The notes under the pieces are model-generated. The model did not search any database. It saw nothing but the letters and a program-made list of their open reading frames with translations, and was not told the DNA's origin. Position numbers and translations under genes: made by a program. Positions 29,220 to 38,669 of a DNA stretch of 64,000 bases are shown here, piece by piece. The number at the start of each line of letters is the position of its first letter. The first letter of the stretch is position 1. The stretch comes from Salinisphaera sp. G21_0. Its GTDB lineage: Bacteria; Pseudomonadota; Gammaproteobacteria; Pseudomonadales; Endozoicomonadaceae. The stretch spans positions 1-64,000 of the forward strand of contig NZ_JAGHQW010000033.1 in the NCBI RefSeq assembly GCF_017744115.1, given 5' to 3'.

Positions 29220-31463
29220 ATGTCATCCTGCTCAGCAACCCACAGTGACAGCCCACAGAGTGACACAATGAAAAGTAGCTGTGCTGCATCTTCATGCTGC
29301 GGCAATAACACTCAATCAGAAGCTTCTACAATAGAAAGTCAGACTTCTTCGGTATCCGATAGTATGCAGCTAAGCTGGATCATCACCGGCATGGACTGCC
29401 CGGGCTGTGCCGCCAAAATTGAGAATGCCGTAAAGGGGCTGAACGGTGTTACTCAGGCTCGGGTCACCTTTGCAACGGAGCGCCTGCTGGTAGAGGTCGA
29501 AAATCGAGCAGGCATCAGTGATGACATCTTTAAGACTCTCAAAGAACTGGGCTTTTCGGTTAAGGACGACGCCGTTTCAGAAACGGCAGCTGACAGTGTC
29601 CTGAAAAAATACTGGCGCATTATATCACTGGCCTTATTTATGCTGGTCGCGGTGTTGATTCAGGGCACCTTTCCCGTTGCTGGCAACGTGTTTTTTTACC
29701 TGGCGACACTCTGGGGGCTCTACCCTGTTGCGACCAAAGCATGGCAATTAGCCAGGAGTGGCTCTCCCTTTTCCATCGAAACCCTGATGAGCATCGCGGC
29801 CATTGGTGCCCTGTTTCTGGGTGAAACCGTTGAAGCCGCCATGGTGCTTCTGCTATTCATGATTGGTGAGCATCTGGAGGCGTTTGCGGCAGGGCGGGCT
29901 CGACAGGGTGTCCAGAAGCTGATGGCACTGACGCCAGAAACGGCTTACCGTATTGACCGCGATGGACATAAAACAGAGGTTTCTGCCCATACGCTGACAC
30001 CGGGAGACATCATCGAAATATTACCGGGCAGTCGCCTGCCCGTTGATGGTGAACTCTTAACGCCTGACGTTAGCTTTGATGAAAGCGCACTGACCGGCGA
30101 ATCCGTCCCTGTTGAACATAACCCCGGTGAGAGTGTAATGGCTGGCTCGCTATCTGTGGATCGGGTTGCCCGACTCAGGGTGATTTCAAAGCCCGGAGAG
30201 AGTGCGGTTGACCGTATCATCCGTCTGATCGAAGAAGCAGAAGAGCGAAAAGCGCCCGTTGAACGTTTTATTGATGCATTTAGCCGCTGGTATACACCAT
30301 TAATGATGTTTCTGGCGGCACTGGTGGCTGTTGTTCCTCCGCTGGTGTTTGCCGGGCTCTGGGTAGAATGGATCTACAAGGCACTGGCACTGTTACTGAT
30401 CGCCTGCCCATGTGCACTGGTGATTTCAACACCTGCTGCTGTTACCTCGGCCCTGGCCAGAGCGTCTCGCAACGGTGCACTGGTCAAGGGTGGTGCTGCC
30501 CTTGAGCTGTTGGGTTCGGTCACAACGGTCGCTTTTGATAAAACCGGCACACTGACTGAAGGAAAGCCTGCAGTTACTCACATAGCATCCTTTGACCGCT
30601 CAACACTCAACCAAGAACAGGAAATCCTGCGACTGGCTGCATCCGTCGAGTCAGGTTCAACACATCCACTGGCCAAAGCCATCGTCGCCAAAGCTGAGGA
30701 GATGAATATCAGGATCCCTGCCGCCGGGAACATTGTGGCCAAAGCCGGACTGGGTGTGCAAGGTCAGGTTGAAGGTAAAGCCGTGGTCGTTGGCTCACCA
30801 CGACACTTACAGGACAGTATTGATCTGATTACAGGCGCTCAACAAAAACTTGAACAGCTTGAAGAGCAGGGTAATACCATTGCGGTGGTGACGGTTGAAG
30901 GGCATTTGGTGGGCTTTATTGCCCTGCGGGATGAGCCAAAAGCCGAGGCTCCGAATGCCATCGCAGCCCTTAAGGCCATGGGTATCAACAGTATCATGCT
31001 CACTGGTGACAACCCACGGGCTGCGAAAGCCGTCGCCAGCCAATTGGGAATGGCCTATCGCGCGGATCTCCTGCCCGGAGATAAGTCTGCTGAAATAGAG
31101 TCGCTACGAAAACAAGGCCGGGTTGCCATGATCGGTGACGGTATCAATGACGCCCCTGCACTGAAGACGGCAGATATCGGCATTGCCATGGGATCGGGTG
31201 CCGACGTCGCTCTTGAAACCGCAGACTGTGCGCTGACCCATAACCGTGTGGTAGAACTTGCTGACCTTATTGGTCTTTCCCGCGCCACCATGTCCGTTAT
31301 CCGCCAGAACATTTTCCTGGCCGTGGGCAGTAAAGCCGTGTTCCTGGTCACTACCCTGCTGGGCATGACCGGACTCTGGGTTGCTGTCCTTGCCGACACC
31401 GGTGCCACAGCCCTGGTCACCGCCAATGCTCTCAGGCTATTGCGAAATAAAAAGAGGGCCTAA
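29220..31463 (+). CDS. zntA: Zn/Cd/Pb-exporting P1B-type ATPase
   Basis: A 747-residue inner-membrane heavy-metal pump. The N-terminus is Cys-rich (SSCAASSCCG), followed by one HMA domain with GMDCPGCAAK (about residues 58-67). Then come the transmembrane helices, the actuator motif DESALTGESVPVEH, the metal site ACPCALVIS, the phosphorylation site AFDKTGTLTEG, the SGSTHPLAKA motif and GDGINDAPAL. CPC together with the HMA Cys pair and the ArsR-type neighbour points to Zn/Cd/Pb export rather than copper. It starts at ATG 29220 with a GAGTGAAG-like ribosome site. Regulation by the ArsR protein at 27959 through the 29168-29203 repeats is inferred. Confidence 0.92.
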   Translation: MSSCSATHSDSPQSDTMKSSCAASSCCGNNTQSEASTIESQTSSVSDSMQLSWIITGMDCPGCAAKIENAVKGLNGVTQARVTFATERLLVEVENRAGISDDIFKTLKELGFSVKDDAVSETAADSVLKKYWRIISLALFMLVAVLIQGTFPVAGNVFFYLATLWGLYPVATKAWQLARSGSPFSIETLMSIAAIGALFLGETVEAAMVLLLFMIGEHLEAFAAGRARQGVQKLMALTPETAYRIDRDGHKTEVSAHTLTPGDIIEILPGSRLPVDGELLTPDVSFDESALTGESVPVEHNPGESVMAGSLSVDRVARLRVISKPGESAVDRIIRLIEEAEERKAPVERFIDAFSRWYTPLMMFLAALVAVVPPLVFAGLWVEWIYKALALLLIACPCALVISTPAAVTSALARASRNGALVKGGAALELLGSVTTVAFDKTGTLTEGKPAVTHIASFDRSTLNQEQEILRLAASVESGSTHPLAKAIVAKAEEMNIRIPAAGNIVAKAGLGVQGQVEGKAVVVGSPRHLQDSIDLITGAQQKLEQLEEQGNTIAVVTVEGHLVGFIALRDEPKAEAPNAIAALKAMGINSIMLTGDNPRAAKAVASQLGMAYRADLLPGDKSAEIESLRKQGRVAMIGDGINDAPALKTADIGIAMGSGADVALETADCALTHNRVVELADLIGLSRATMSVIRQNIFLAVGSKAVFLVTTLLGMTGLWVAVLADTGATALVTANALRLLRNKKRA

Positions 31464-31521
31464 ACCTTTAACCTATCCGGGCGACTCAGAATAAAATGAG
31501 TTTGTCCGGAGATTTCCACCT

Positions 31522-32691
31522 GTGCCACAGAAACAACGCCCATCATCGAAGTCTTCAGAACAGAAGTCTTCACCAAAAAAGAAGGTTTCAACAACGTCGG
31601 GTAACCACAACATTCTGGATACCGATGGGCTCAAAACCTCTGGCTTAAGAGCCAATAACAGCATTCTGGTGAATAAAGAGGTTGGCAAATATCAGGTCCA
31701 ACAGACATCAGGGCTGGCTTCTCAATTTGAGCAGGAAAAAGAGAAGGCTGCGCGGCAACGGGCATTGCTGGAAAGTCTGCACCCCGGATGGACCGCCCCG
31801 GAGCAATCCGACTTTACCGGGCTATCTCTCAATCATCGGGATCTGGAGCGCATGCGCTTTAAAAACAGCCTGATGCAGCGCTGTAAATTCCGGTCCGGCA
31901 AACTGCGTGGCGTTTATTGGAAAAACTGTGACCTGCGTGGTGCCGATTTTCGCCATACCGATCTGCGGGACTGCATTCTGGATGGCTGTAATTTGAATGG
32001 GGCCGACCTTCGTCACGCCAACCTGGCCAATGCCAGAGTCATTGATTCCGACCTCTCAGCAGCAAATTTTGATCATGCCGTGCTGGATAAGGCGGTGATT
32101 GAAAACTGTGATATGACCGCACAAACCTTCCACAACAGCTCCTGCCGGGAAATACGTTTATACAACAGTCATATCATCCACGGATTCTTTGATAATACTG
32201 ATTTCTCACAGGCAGAGATTCAGGATATGGAGTTTCGTCACTGTACCCTGACCAAAACCTCATTCAACAATGCGGCGATCCAAAACGCATCCTTCAAAGG
32301 GTGTGAAAGTTTTGATGAAGGCCCCTCTTTTTCCGGGGCAACAATGAGTGAAGTAACCATGGCTGACTGTGAACTACGGTCTGTCAGTCTGGCCAATACT
32401 GAAATATCTCAGTGTGTCTGGGAACGTGTCAGCTTAACCAGCGCCCAATTGGATAATGCGGTATTCAACAAGGTCAGCTTCAATGAAGGCGTTTTCACCG
32501 ACTGCTTCAGTGTGGAAAAAGCACCCACCTTTACCCATTGCCACCTGAATCATTTATTGATCGAACATACCGACCTCACCGATGCACACTTCAGCCAGAG
32601 TTGTTTTATCGGAAGCATTATCAAAGACTCAGATATTGATCAGTGGCAACTGCACAATACCCGAATCGCACCGGATACAATGATTGAGTAA
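31522..32691 (+). CDS. Pentapeptide-repeat protein
   Basis: A 389-residue protein. The first 90 residues are polar and low-complexity (Lys/Ser-rich), then from about residue 95 onward it is built of A(D/N)LxX pentapeptide repeats (for example CDLRGADFRHTDLRDCILDG and CNLNGADLRHANLANARVID), which form a right-handed quadrilateral beta-helix. No signal peptide is seen. Such proteins can mimic DNA or act as secreted factors; nothing here decides. Start GTG 31522 has GGAGA about 12 bases upstream. It follows zntA by 58 bp but looks functionally unrelated. Confidence 0.8.
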   Translation: MPQKQRPSSKSSEQKSSPKKKVSTTSGNHNILDTDGLKTSGLRANNSILVNKEVGKYQVQQTSGLASQFEQEKEKAARQRALLESLHPGWTAPEQSDFTGLSLNHRDLERMRFKNSLMQRCKFRSGKLRGVYWKNCDLRGADFRHTDLRDCILDGCNLNGADLRHANLANARVIDSDLSAANFDHAVLDKAVIENCDMTAQTFHNSSCREIRLYNSHIIHGFFDNTDFSQAEIQDMEFRHCTLTKTSFNNAAIQNASFKGCESFDEGPSFSGATMSEVTMADCELRSVSLANTEISQCVWERVSLTSAQLDNAVFNKVSFNEGVFTDCFSVEKAPTFTHCHLNHLLIEHTDLTDAHFSQSCFIGSIIKDSDIDQWQLHNTRIAPDTMIE

Positions 32692-32743
32692 GGCTGGCCG
32701 CTTCAGTGGCTATGATCACACCGGAAAACCAGCCTCATCCTGT

Positions 32744-34453
32744 TTATCTTTCTGTCAACGCATTCTGTTTGGCCCTGAGAATCGGCTTAAGCAGATAGGC
32801 CATCAGCGTCTTATCTCCGGTAATAATGTCCACATTGGTTCTCATACCGGGAATAATCATAAGCGGTTTATCTTCTGAGCCGACGAAGTTATTTTTGGTC
32901 CGGATTCGGACAATATAAAAGCTCTCGCCTTTCTCATCCTTGATGGTATCAGCACTGATATGCTCAACCTCGCCTTCAAGCCCACCATAAATCGCAAAGT
33001 CATAGGCCGTCAGCTTAACCACAGCTTTCATCCCCAGGCGCAGAAAACCAATGTCTTTGGGCTGAATTTGCGCCTCAATCATCAGGTTATCTTCCAGTGG
33101 CACAATCTCCAGCAGACTCATGCCGGGCTGAACGACCCCACCCAGCGTAGTGACATGGATTTTCTTAACAATGCCATCCATGGGTGATTTAATCAGAGTC
33201 CGGTCTACCTGGTCTTCAAGGGCATGATTAGACTCACCTAACTGATCCAGATGGACTTCAGTTTCCTTGAGTTCCTGAACAATATCAGCACGATATTCCT
33301 GAACAACCTCTTCTTTACGGGACAGTGCCTCCTGATGGGCCGCCTGTAACTTTGGAATACTCAGCTCAGTTCTTCGCATTTGTGACTCAAGGTCATTCAC
33401 CCGCTGTCTTAACTGAATCAACTCAACCCTGGAGACAACACCCTGCTCTGCCAGAGGAACAGTCAACTCAAGTTCATCCTGTCCCAGTTCAAAGCTGGTG
33501 GTCAAAAATATCAGCTGATCTTCTGTGGTGGCTAACTCATGCTCAGCCTGGACAGCCTGCTCCCGGGCGACATTGAGTTCTGCGATGAAGCGGTCGGCAC
33601 GCTGATAAAAAATTTCCCGCTCTCGCTCCATATAAGCCGGATAGTCGTCCAACTCAGCCGGGAAGTTCAATGCTTCACCAGACAACTCGGCTCTCAGTCT
33701 GGCCGCTTTGGCAAGCTCACTGTAATACTCAATGGCACTTTCCCGAAAGCTGGAAGAGAAACGGGTATCATCCAGCTGCATCAACGGTTGCCCGGAGTGC
33801 ACCTGTTGACCTTCTGCAACAAAAATCTGCTCCAGAATCCCACCTTCCAGATTTTGCACCACCTGCAACCGCGACGATGGAATGACGATCCCCAGGCCCC
33901 TGGTAATTTCATCCAGCCGGGCAACACTGGCCCAGACGATGGAGGAGAACAGCGCCAGCAGCATAGTGTATATCAGTAAACGGCCACCTTTTGGCGTTCT
34001 TATCAGCATGGCGACATTAGTATCAGAGATATATTCCATATCATCTGGTAGCACTGTGTCTTCTATCTTTTCTAAAGAGTTCTCTGAAGAGTTTTCTGAA
34101 GAAGCCTCTGAAGAAGTCTCTGAGAAGTTCTCCGGAGAATCCTCTCCTTTGCCCTCCTCAGAAGTACTCTGCTCTTGGCCATCAGCAACATTAAATGCCT
34201 GTTCTGACTCAGCCGACTCTGAAGAGTTCTCTGAAGAGGTCTCTGAAGAAGCCTCTAAAGAGTTCTCCAGAGAATCCTCCCTTTTGCCATCCTCAGAAGC
34301 ATTCTGCTCCTCGCCATCAGCAACACTAAATGCCAGGCTTGGCATCAACTGTTCTGACTCAACCGACTTGGTAATGTGGCCTTCTGACGGTTCAGTCTGA
34401 TTCACAGGAGCCTCTGTCGAGCCCTTTACGTCCTTATCATCGCTGCTACTCAT
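32744..34453 (-). CDS. HlyD/LapC-family type I secretion membrane-fusion protein
   Basis: A 569-residue periplasmic adaptor linking the ABC exporter at 34460 to a TolC-like outer-membrane channel, which is not in the window. Cytoplasmic residues 1-156 are unusually long and acidic and hold a 45-residue tandem duplication (41-85 and 86-128, each beginning AF(S/N)VADG and continuing as Ser/Glu runs). One membrane span lies at about 157-177. It is followed by RGLGIVIPSSRLQVVQNLEG (lipoyl-like half), a long coiled coil around residues 240-400, and the beta-barrel region with LIEAQIQPKDIGFLRLGMKA. It starts 6 bp after the exporter stop, so the two are co-transcribed. Confidence 0.9.
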   Translation of the reverse strand: MSSSDDKDVKGSTEAPVNQTEPSEGHITKSVESEQLMPSLAFSVADGEEQNASEDGKREDSLENSLEASSETSSENSSESAESEQAFNVADGQEQSTSEEGKGEDSPENFSETSSEASSENSSENSLEKIEDTVLPDDMEYISDTNVAMLIRTPKGGRLLIYTMLLALFSSIVWASVARLDEITRGLGIVIPSSRLQVVQNLEGGILEQIFVAEGQQVHSGQPLMQLDDTRFSSSFRESAIEYYSELAKAARLRAELSGEALNFPAELDDYPAYMEREREIFYQRADRFIAELNVAREQAVQAEHELATTEDQLIFLTTSFELGQDELELTVPLAEQGVVSRVELIQLRQRVNDLESQMRRTELSIPKLQAAHQEALSRKEEVVQEYRADIVQELKETEVHLDQLGESNHALEDQVDRTLIKSPMDGIVKKIHVTTLGGVVQPGMSLLEIVPLEDNLMIEAQIQPKDIGFLRLGMKAVVKLTAYDFAIYGGLEGEVEHISADTIKDEKGESFYIVRIRTKNNFVGSEDKPLMIIPGMRTNVDIITGDKTLMAYLLKPILRAKQNALTER

Positions 34454-34459
34454 TCCAGC

Positions 34460-36628
34460 CTATCCTATTTTGAGTTTGCCCTGCCTTAACGCCGCATGTA
34501 CCTGATCCTTGGGTCCATCCGCAACAATACGTCCACTGTCCATTACAATCAGTCGATCCACCAGATCCAGCATTGAGGCCTTATGGGTAACCAATATCAA
34601 CGTCTTGCCGTTGCACCTGGTCTTCAGCTGCTCCTTCATTCGCAGCTCTGTGGTGTTGTCCATAGAACTGGATGGCTCATCCATCACCAGAATCGGTGGA
34701 TTCATCAGCAGGGCGCGGGCCAGGGCAATACTTTGTCGCTGCCCTCCGGACAGGTTTTGCCCGCGCTCACCCACAATCATATCCAGCCCGTTAGGGTGCT
34801 TATTGGCAAACTCCGTTACTCCGGCAATCTCAGCAGCCTCAAGTAATTGGCTGTCGTCAACATGGTTTGCCCCCAGGGTGATATTGTCTTTAATGGAGCC
34901 GTAAAACAGTGTGATATCCTGGCTAACGCAGCCAATACTGGAGCGCAGGTCAGTGGGATTGATCTGTCGTAAATCAACACCGTCAACCCGAACCGCGCCT
35001 TCTCCCGGTTCATAAAGTCCCAGTATCAGCTTTTCGATGGTCGTCTTGCCCGAACCAATCCGCCCGATAATCCCAACCTTTTCACCGGCGTTAATTCTCA
35101 GGCTGACATCTCTTAAGGCCTGAATTTCCTGCTCCGGATAGGAAAAGTTAACCCCATCAAATTCAATACTGCCTTTCAGGTCCGGACGATTAACGTAATC
35201 CCTGTCTTCAGGACGTTCGGTTGGCATGTCCATGATCTGATTCAGGCCATCCAGAGCCGATTTGGCCTGGTTATAGCGGGTTGCCAGCCCGGCAATCTGA
35301 GCCATGGGTGCCAGACAGCGGCCTGAAAGCATGACCGAGGCAATCAGCCCCCCCATACTCAACTCGCCTTCAGCAATCAGATAAACCCCAAGAATAACCA
35401 TACTTATATTGGCCATTTGTTGAACATAGGCACTGAAGCTGGTGGCAGAAGAAGTGAGCAGTTTGGTTTTAATGCTCCAGGTGGCAATATGGCTAACGGC
35501 TTTTTCCCAACGGTACTGAATATCACTCTCGGCCTGGGCAATTTTCAGGGCTTCCATTCCTGAGAGGCTTTCAATCAATGTGGCATTTTTCTGCTGACTG
35601 GAACGGAGTGTTTTTTCAACGGAATTTTTGAGAGGCTCCTGAATAAGGAAACTGTAGAGGCCAATGATGAGCATGGCGACCAAAGGTACGACGGCCGTCG
35701 GCCCACCGAGCATAAATATCACGAAAAGAATGATACAGGTGAACGGCAGGTCAACCAGCGCAGTGACCGTTGAAGAGGTAATAAACTCCCGAATACTTTC
35801 GAAATCCTGAAGGTTTTTCGCAAAGGAACCAACAGAAGCGGGCTTAGCCGTCATGCTCAACCCCAGAACCTGCTCCATGATGGCAGAAGAGAGCAAGATA
35901 TCGGACTTTTTACCGGCCAGATCAATAAAATAGCTGCGCACCATTTTCAGAATAAAATCAAAACTGAAAACAATAAACGCACCAATGGCCAAAACCCAGA
36001 GTGTATCAAACGCCTGGTTGGGAACCACCCGGTCATAAACATTCATCACAAACAGCGGGCTGGCAACCACAAAGACGTTGATCAACAGTGATGCCAGTAA
36101 AACATCACGGTAAATTCTCCATGAACCGAGAATAGTTCCCCAGAACCAGTGTCTGGATTTAACCGTTAATTTCTGTGGGGTCCGACGATCATAACGATGC
36201 TTTTCACGGACATAGATAACATAGCCACTGTAAAATTCATTTAATTCTTCAATACTGATTGTTGTCGTGCCCTCACCGGTTTCCGGCATAATAATCCGGG
36301 CAGTGCCTTTTGCATGGTCAATATCCGACAAAATGCAGGCTTTGCGTTTATTCAGTAACAACACGGCAGGAACAACCAGTGACGATATTTCGGCAATCTC
36401 TCGCTTATGAACTTTACAGGCCAGCCCCGCTCTTTCGGACGATCGAATAAATACTTCTGCTGTAAATTTGCCTTTCTCAAGGGGCATTCCAGCTTTTAAA
36501 GATTCCCGTGAATACGGATTGCCATAATGGCGGGTTAACAAGGCGAGGCATTCAAGAAGGTCATCGCTGCTGACGGGTTGTTCATCAGGGATATCCCAGC
36601 CGTCATGAAGGGTACTGGAGTAATTCAT
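34460..36628 (-). CDS. Type I secretion ABC exporter (LapB/LssB type) with C39-like domain
   Basis: A 722-residue fused permease-ATPase that would export an RTX-type adhesin or toxin directly out of the cell. The N-terminal 140 residues resemble a C39 peptidase domain but no catalytic Cys is visible at the expected position (LLECLALLTRHYGNPYSRES), so it should be a substrate-binding C39-like domain. Six-helix membrane region about 165-450. The ATPase has Walker A GRIGSGKTTIEKLI, signature LSGGQRQSIALARA and Walker B ILVMDEPSSSMD. First gene of a two-gene operon with the HlyD partner. The cargo and the TolC-like channel must be encoded elsewhere. Confidence 0.9.
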   Translation of the reverse strand: MNYSSTLHDGWDIPDEQPVSSDDLLECLALLTRHYGNPYSRESLKAGMPLEKGKFTAEVFIRSSERAGLACKVHKREIAEISSLVVPAVLLLNKRKACILSDIDHAKGTARIIMPETGEGTTTISIEELNEFYSGYVIYVREKHRYDRRTPQKLTVKSRHWFWGTILGSWRIYRDVLLASLLINVFVVASPLFVMNVYDRVVPNQAFDTLWVLAIGAFIVFSFDFILKMVRSYFIDLAGKKSDILLSSAIMEQVLGLSMTAKPASVGSFAKNLQDFESIREFITSSTVTALVDLPFTCIILFVIFMLGGPTAVVPLVAMLIIGLYSFLIQEPLKNSVEKTLRSSQQKNATLIESLSGMEALKIAQAESDIQYRWEKAVSHIATWSIKTKLLTSSATSFSAYVQQMANISMVILGVYLIAEGELSMGGLIASVMLSGRCLAPMAQIAGLATRYNQAKSALDGLNQIMDMPTERPEDRDYVNRPDLKGSIEFDGVNFSYPEQEIQALRDVSLRINAGEKVGIIGRIGSGKTTIEKLILGLYEPGEGAVRVDGVDLRQINPTDLRSSIGCVSQDITLFYGSIKDNITLGANHVDDSQLLEAAEIAGVTEFANKHPNGLDMIVGERGQNLSGGQRQSIALARALLMNPPILVMDEPSSSMDNTTELRMKEQLKTRCNGKTLILVTHKASMLDLVDRLIVMDSGRIVADGPKDQVHAALRQGKLKIG

Positions 36629-36800
36629 AGCTACCTGCTGATTGTTTCATCCGTGTTTTCTTACAATAGATTGATTCAGAAACAAACAGCATGATTGCCT
36701 GAAAGGTATTAATAACTAAAGATTAGCGCAAAATACCAAACAGCTAATTGAAAAATAAAAAATTGAAAACCAAATTTTTAAATAGTGTTCATATCAGAAA

Positions 36801-36825
36801 TAAAAACCGGGGAATTAAATTCCCC
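36801..36825 (-). terminator. Intrinsic terminator of the pst-phoU operon
   Basis: On the minus strand, downstream of the phoU stop (36861), arms GGGGAAT/ATTCCCC form a stable hairpin followed by GGTTTTTATTT. This is the end expected for the pstC-A-B-phoU transcript. Confidence 0.75.
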
Positions 36826-36860
36826 TAAACCATTTTGATTAAATAAAAGACATTACTGCT

Positions 36861-37595
36861 TCAATCATCCAGCTGCTTATCAAACACCTCTTCCTGCATC
36901 CGTTTAAGACCAATGTGTCTGACATCCTTGCCTTTTACCAGATAAATAACATACTCGGCAATATTTCTGGCATGATCACCAATACGTTCCAGAGAGCGTA
37001 ATACCCACATAATATTCAAAACACGGGTAATGGAGCGGGGATCTTCCATCATATAAGTGACCAGTTCCCGGGTGGCACTTTTATACTCCCGATCAACCGC
37101 TTTATCCTCTTTGGCCACCGCAAGGGCCTGCTCTGCATCAAACCGGGCAAAGGCATTCAGCGCATCCTGAGTCATCTGGCGGACATGGCTGCCAATATGA
37201 CGGGTTTCAATATAGCCTTTGGGTGCTTCCCCCTGTTCTGACAATTTTATGGCAAATCGCGCAATTTTGGCCGCTTCATCACCAATGCGCTCCAGGTCCG
37301 TCGCCACTTTGGTGCATGCCAGAACCAGACGTAAGTCGCTGGCTGCAGGCTGGCGGCGGGCCAGAATTCTGGAACACTCCTGATCAATGGACGTTTCCAT
37401 AAAATTGATGTCGGTGTCTTTTTCACAAACAACGATGGCCAGGTCACTGTCGGCATTGATCAGCGACTCAATGGCATCACTGACCTGCTTCTCGACCATG
37501 CCGCCCATGGACAACAGGTTATTGCGAAGCTCTTCCAGTTCATGGTTGAACTGCTGAGAAATATGGTGGGTCAGCAAATCGCTTTGGTTAGGCAT
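36861..37595 (-). CDS. phoU: Phosphate signalling protein PhoU
   Basis: A 244-residue cytoplasmic protein with the two three-helix PhoU repeats. Repeat 1 includes INFMETSIDQECSRILARRQ with LERIGDEAAKIARFAI; repeat 2 includes DPRSITRVLNIMWVLRSLER with IGDHARNIAEYVIYLVKG. The two E/D-x-R-I-GD-x-A metal-cluster motifs are present. It links PstSCAB to PhoR so that the Pho regulon is repressed when phosphate is ample. Last gene of the pst operon, 49 bp after pstB, with an AAGGA ribosome site before ATG 37595. Confidence 0.95.
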   Translation of the reverse strand: MPNQSDLLTHHISQQFNHELEELRNNLLSMGGMVEKQVSDAIESLINADSDLAIVVCEKDTDINFMETSIDQECSRILARRQPAASDLRLVLACTKVATDLERIGDEAAKIARFAIKLSEQGEAPKGYIETRHIGSHVRQMTQDALNAFARFDAEQALAVAKEDKAVDREYKSATRELVTYMMEDPRSITRVLNIMWVLRSLERIGDHARNIAEYVIYLVKGKDVRHIGLKRMQEEVFDKQLDD

Positions 37596-37644
37596 GGGTA
37601 ATCCTTGGAGGCGGCCAGAAGCTGTTGAGATTCAGGAAAGAACT

Positions 37645-38664
37645 TCAGCCATAACGGCCAGTAATGTAGTCTTCAGTCTGTTTCTTGCGGGGGTTGGTGA
37701 ACAGTCTGTCGGTGTCGCCATACTCAATCATCCGCCCCATATACAGAAATGCAGTGTAATCCGACACCCGTGCCGCCTGCTGCATGTTATGGGTGACAAT
37801 CACAATGGTAAATCTGGACTTCAACTCATTGATCAACTCTTCAATCTTCAATGTGGAGATGGGGTCGAGTGCAGATGCCGGCTCATCCAGAAGCAATACT
37901 TCGGGTTCCACCGCAATGGTCCGGGCAATAACCAGACGCTGCTGCTGCCCGCCGGACAGGCCCAGTGCGCTTTCATGGAGGCGATCCTTCACTTCATTCC
38001 AGAGCGCAGCCCCTTTCAGCGCCCACTCCACAACCTCATCCAGTACCCGCTTTTTATTGATGCCCTGAATTCTCAGGCCATAGGCAACATTTTCATAAAT
38101 ACTCTTTGGGAATGGGTTGGGCTTCTGGAACACCATCCCCACCCGACGACGAAGATCAGCCACATTGACGGATTTCTCGTAGATATTTTGCTGCACACCG
38201 GAAGTATCGGTGAGCCCTATCTGCCCATCCACACGACAGCCATCCACCAGATCATTCATCCGGTTCATACTGCGTAGCAGCGTGGATTTACCACAACCCG
38301 AAGGCCCGATAAACGCCGTTACTCGCTGTTGCGGTATCTTCATGGAGATATCAAACAGCGCCTGTTTTTCGCCATAGAACAGGTTCAGCCCAGACACCTC
38401 CATACTGGTCGGTTCAAGCTCAAGATTCAGTACAGAACGACCACGCCCGAGAGACTCAGGATTAACAGCCCCGGGAAGTGCGGAAGCCGGTTCAGCACGA
38501 CCATCAGCGGTAACACTGGCGTACTTCTCAGGGCTGTCTTCAGGATACGTTATGGCGGTTTTCACAGTAAGAGCCTCTCTCAGAGTCTTGTTCAGGCTTT
38601 CATCCTTTTTTTCATCCCCTTCCGGCTTTCTATCGATGACGTTATAAAGCTCTTCCGCAGACAT
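37645..38664 (-). CDS. pstB: Phosphate ABC transporter ATPase PstB
   Basis: The ATPase of the high-affinity phosphate importer. Residues about 90-339 are a standard PstB with Walker [12 protein letters not shown], signature [20 protein letters not shown] and Walker [12 protein letters not shown]. The first 85 residues are a charged extension ([20 protein letters not shown]) absent from E. coli PstB (257 residues). The extension seems real because ATG 38664 has GAGGA 8-12 bases upstream and lies 5 bases from the pstA stop. Confidence 0.95.
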   Translation of the reverse strand: MSAEELYNVIDRKPEGDEKKDESLNKTLREALTVKTAITYPEDSPEKYASVTADGRAEPASALPGAVNPESLGRGRSVLNLELEPTSMEVSGLNLFYGEKQALFDISMKIPQQRVTAFIGPSGCGKSTLLRSMNRMNDLVDGCRVDGQIGLTDTSGVQQNIYEKSVNVADLRRRVGMVFQKPNPFPKSIYENVAYGLRIQGINKKRVLDEVVEWALKGAALWNEVKDRLHESALGLSGGQQQRLVIARTIAVEPEVLLLDEPASALDPISTLKIEELINELKSRFTIVIVTHNMQQAARVSDYTAFLYMGRMIEYGDTDRLFTNPRKKQTEDYITGRYG

Positions 38665-38669
38665 CGTGT

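Noticed and set aside
34460-36628. Active C39 bacteriocin-processing peptidase in the type I exporter
   Set aside because: The N-terminal domain lacks a Cys where the catalytic residue should be, and no bacteriocin-like peptide gene is adjacent. C39-like LapB type fits better.
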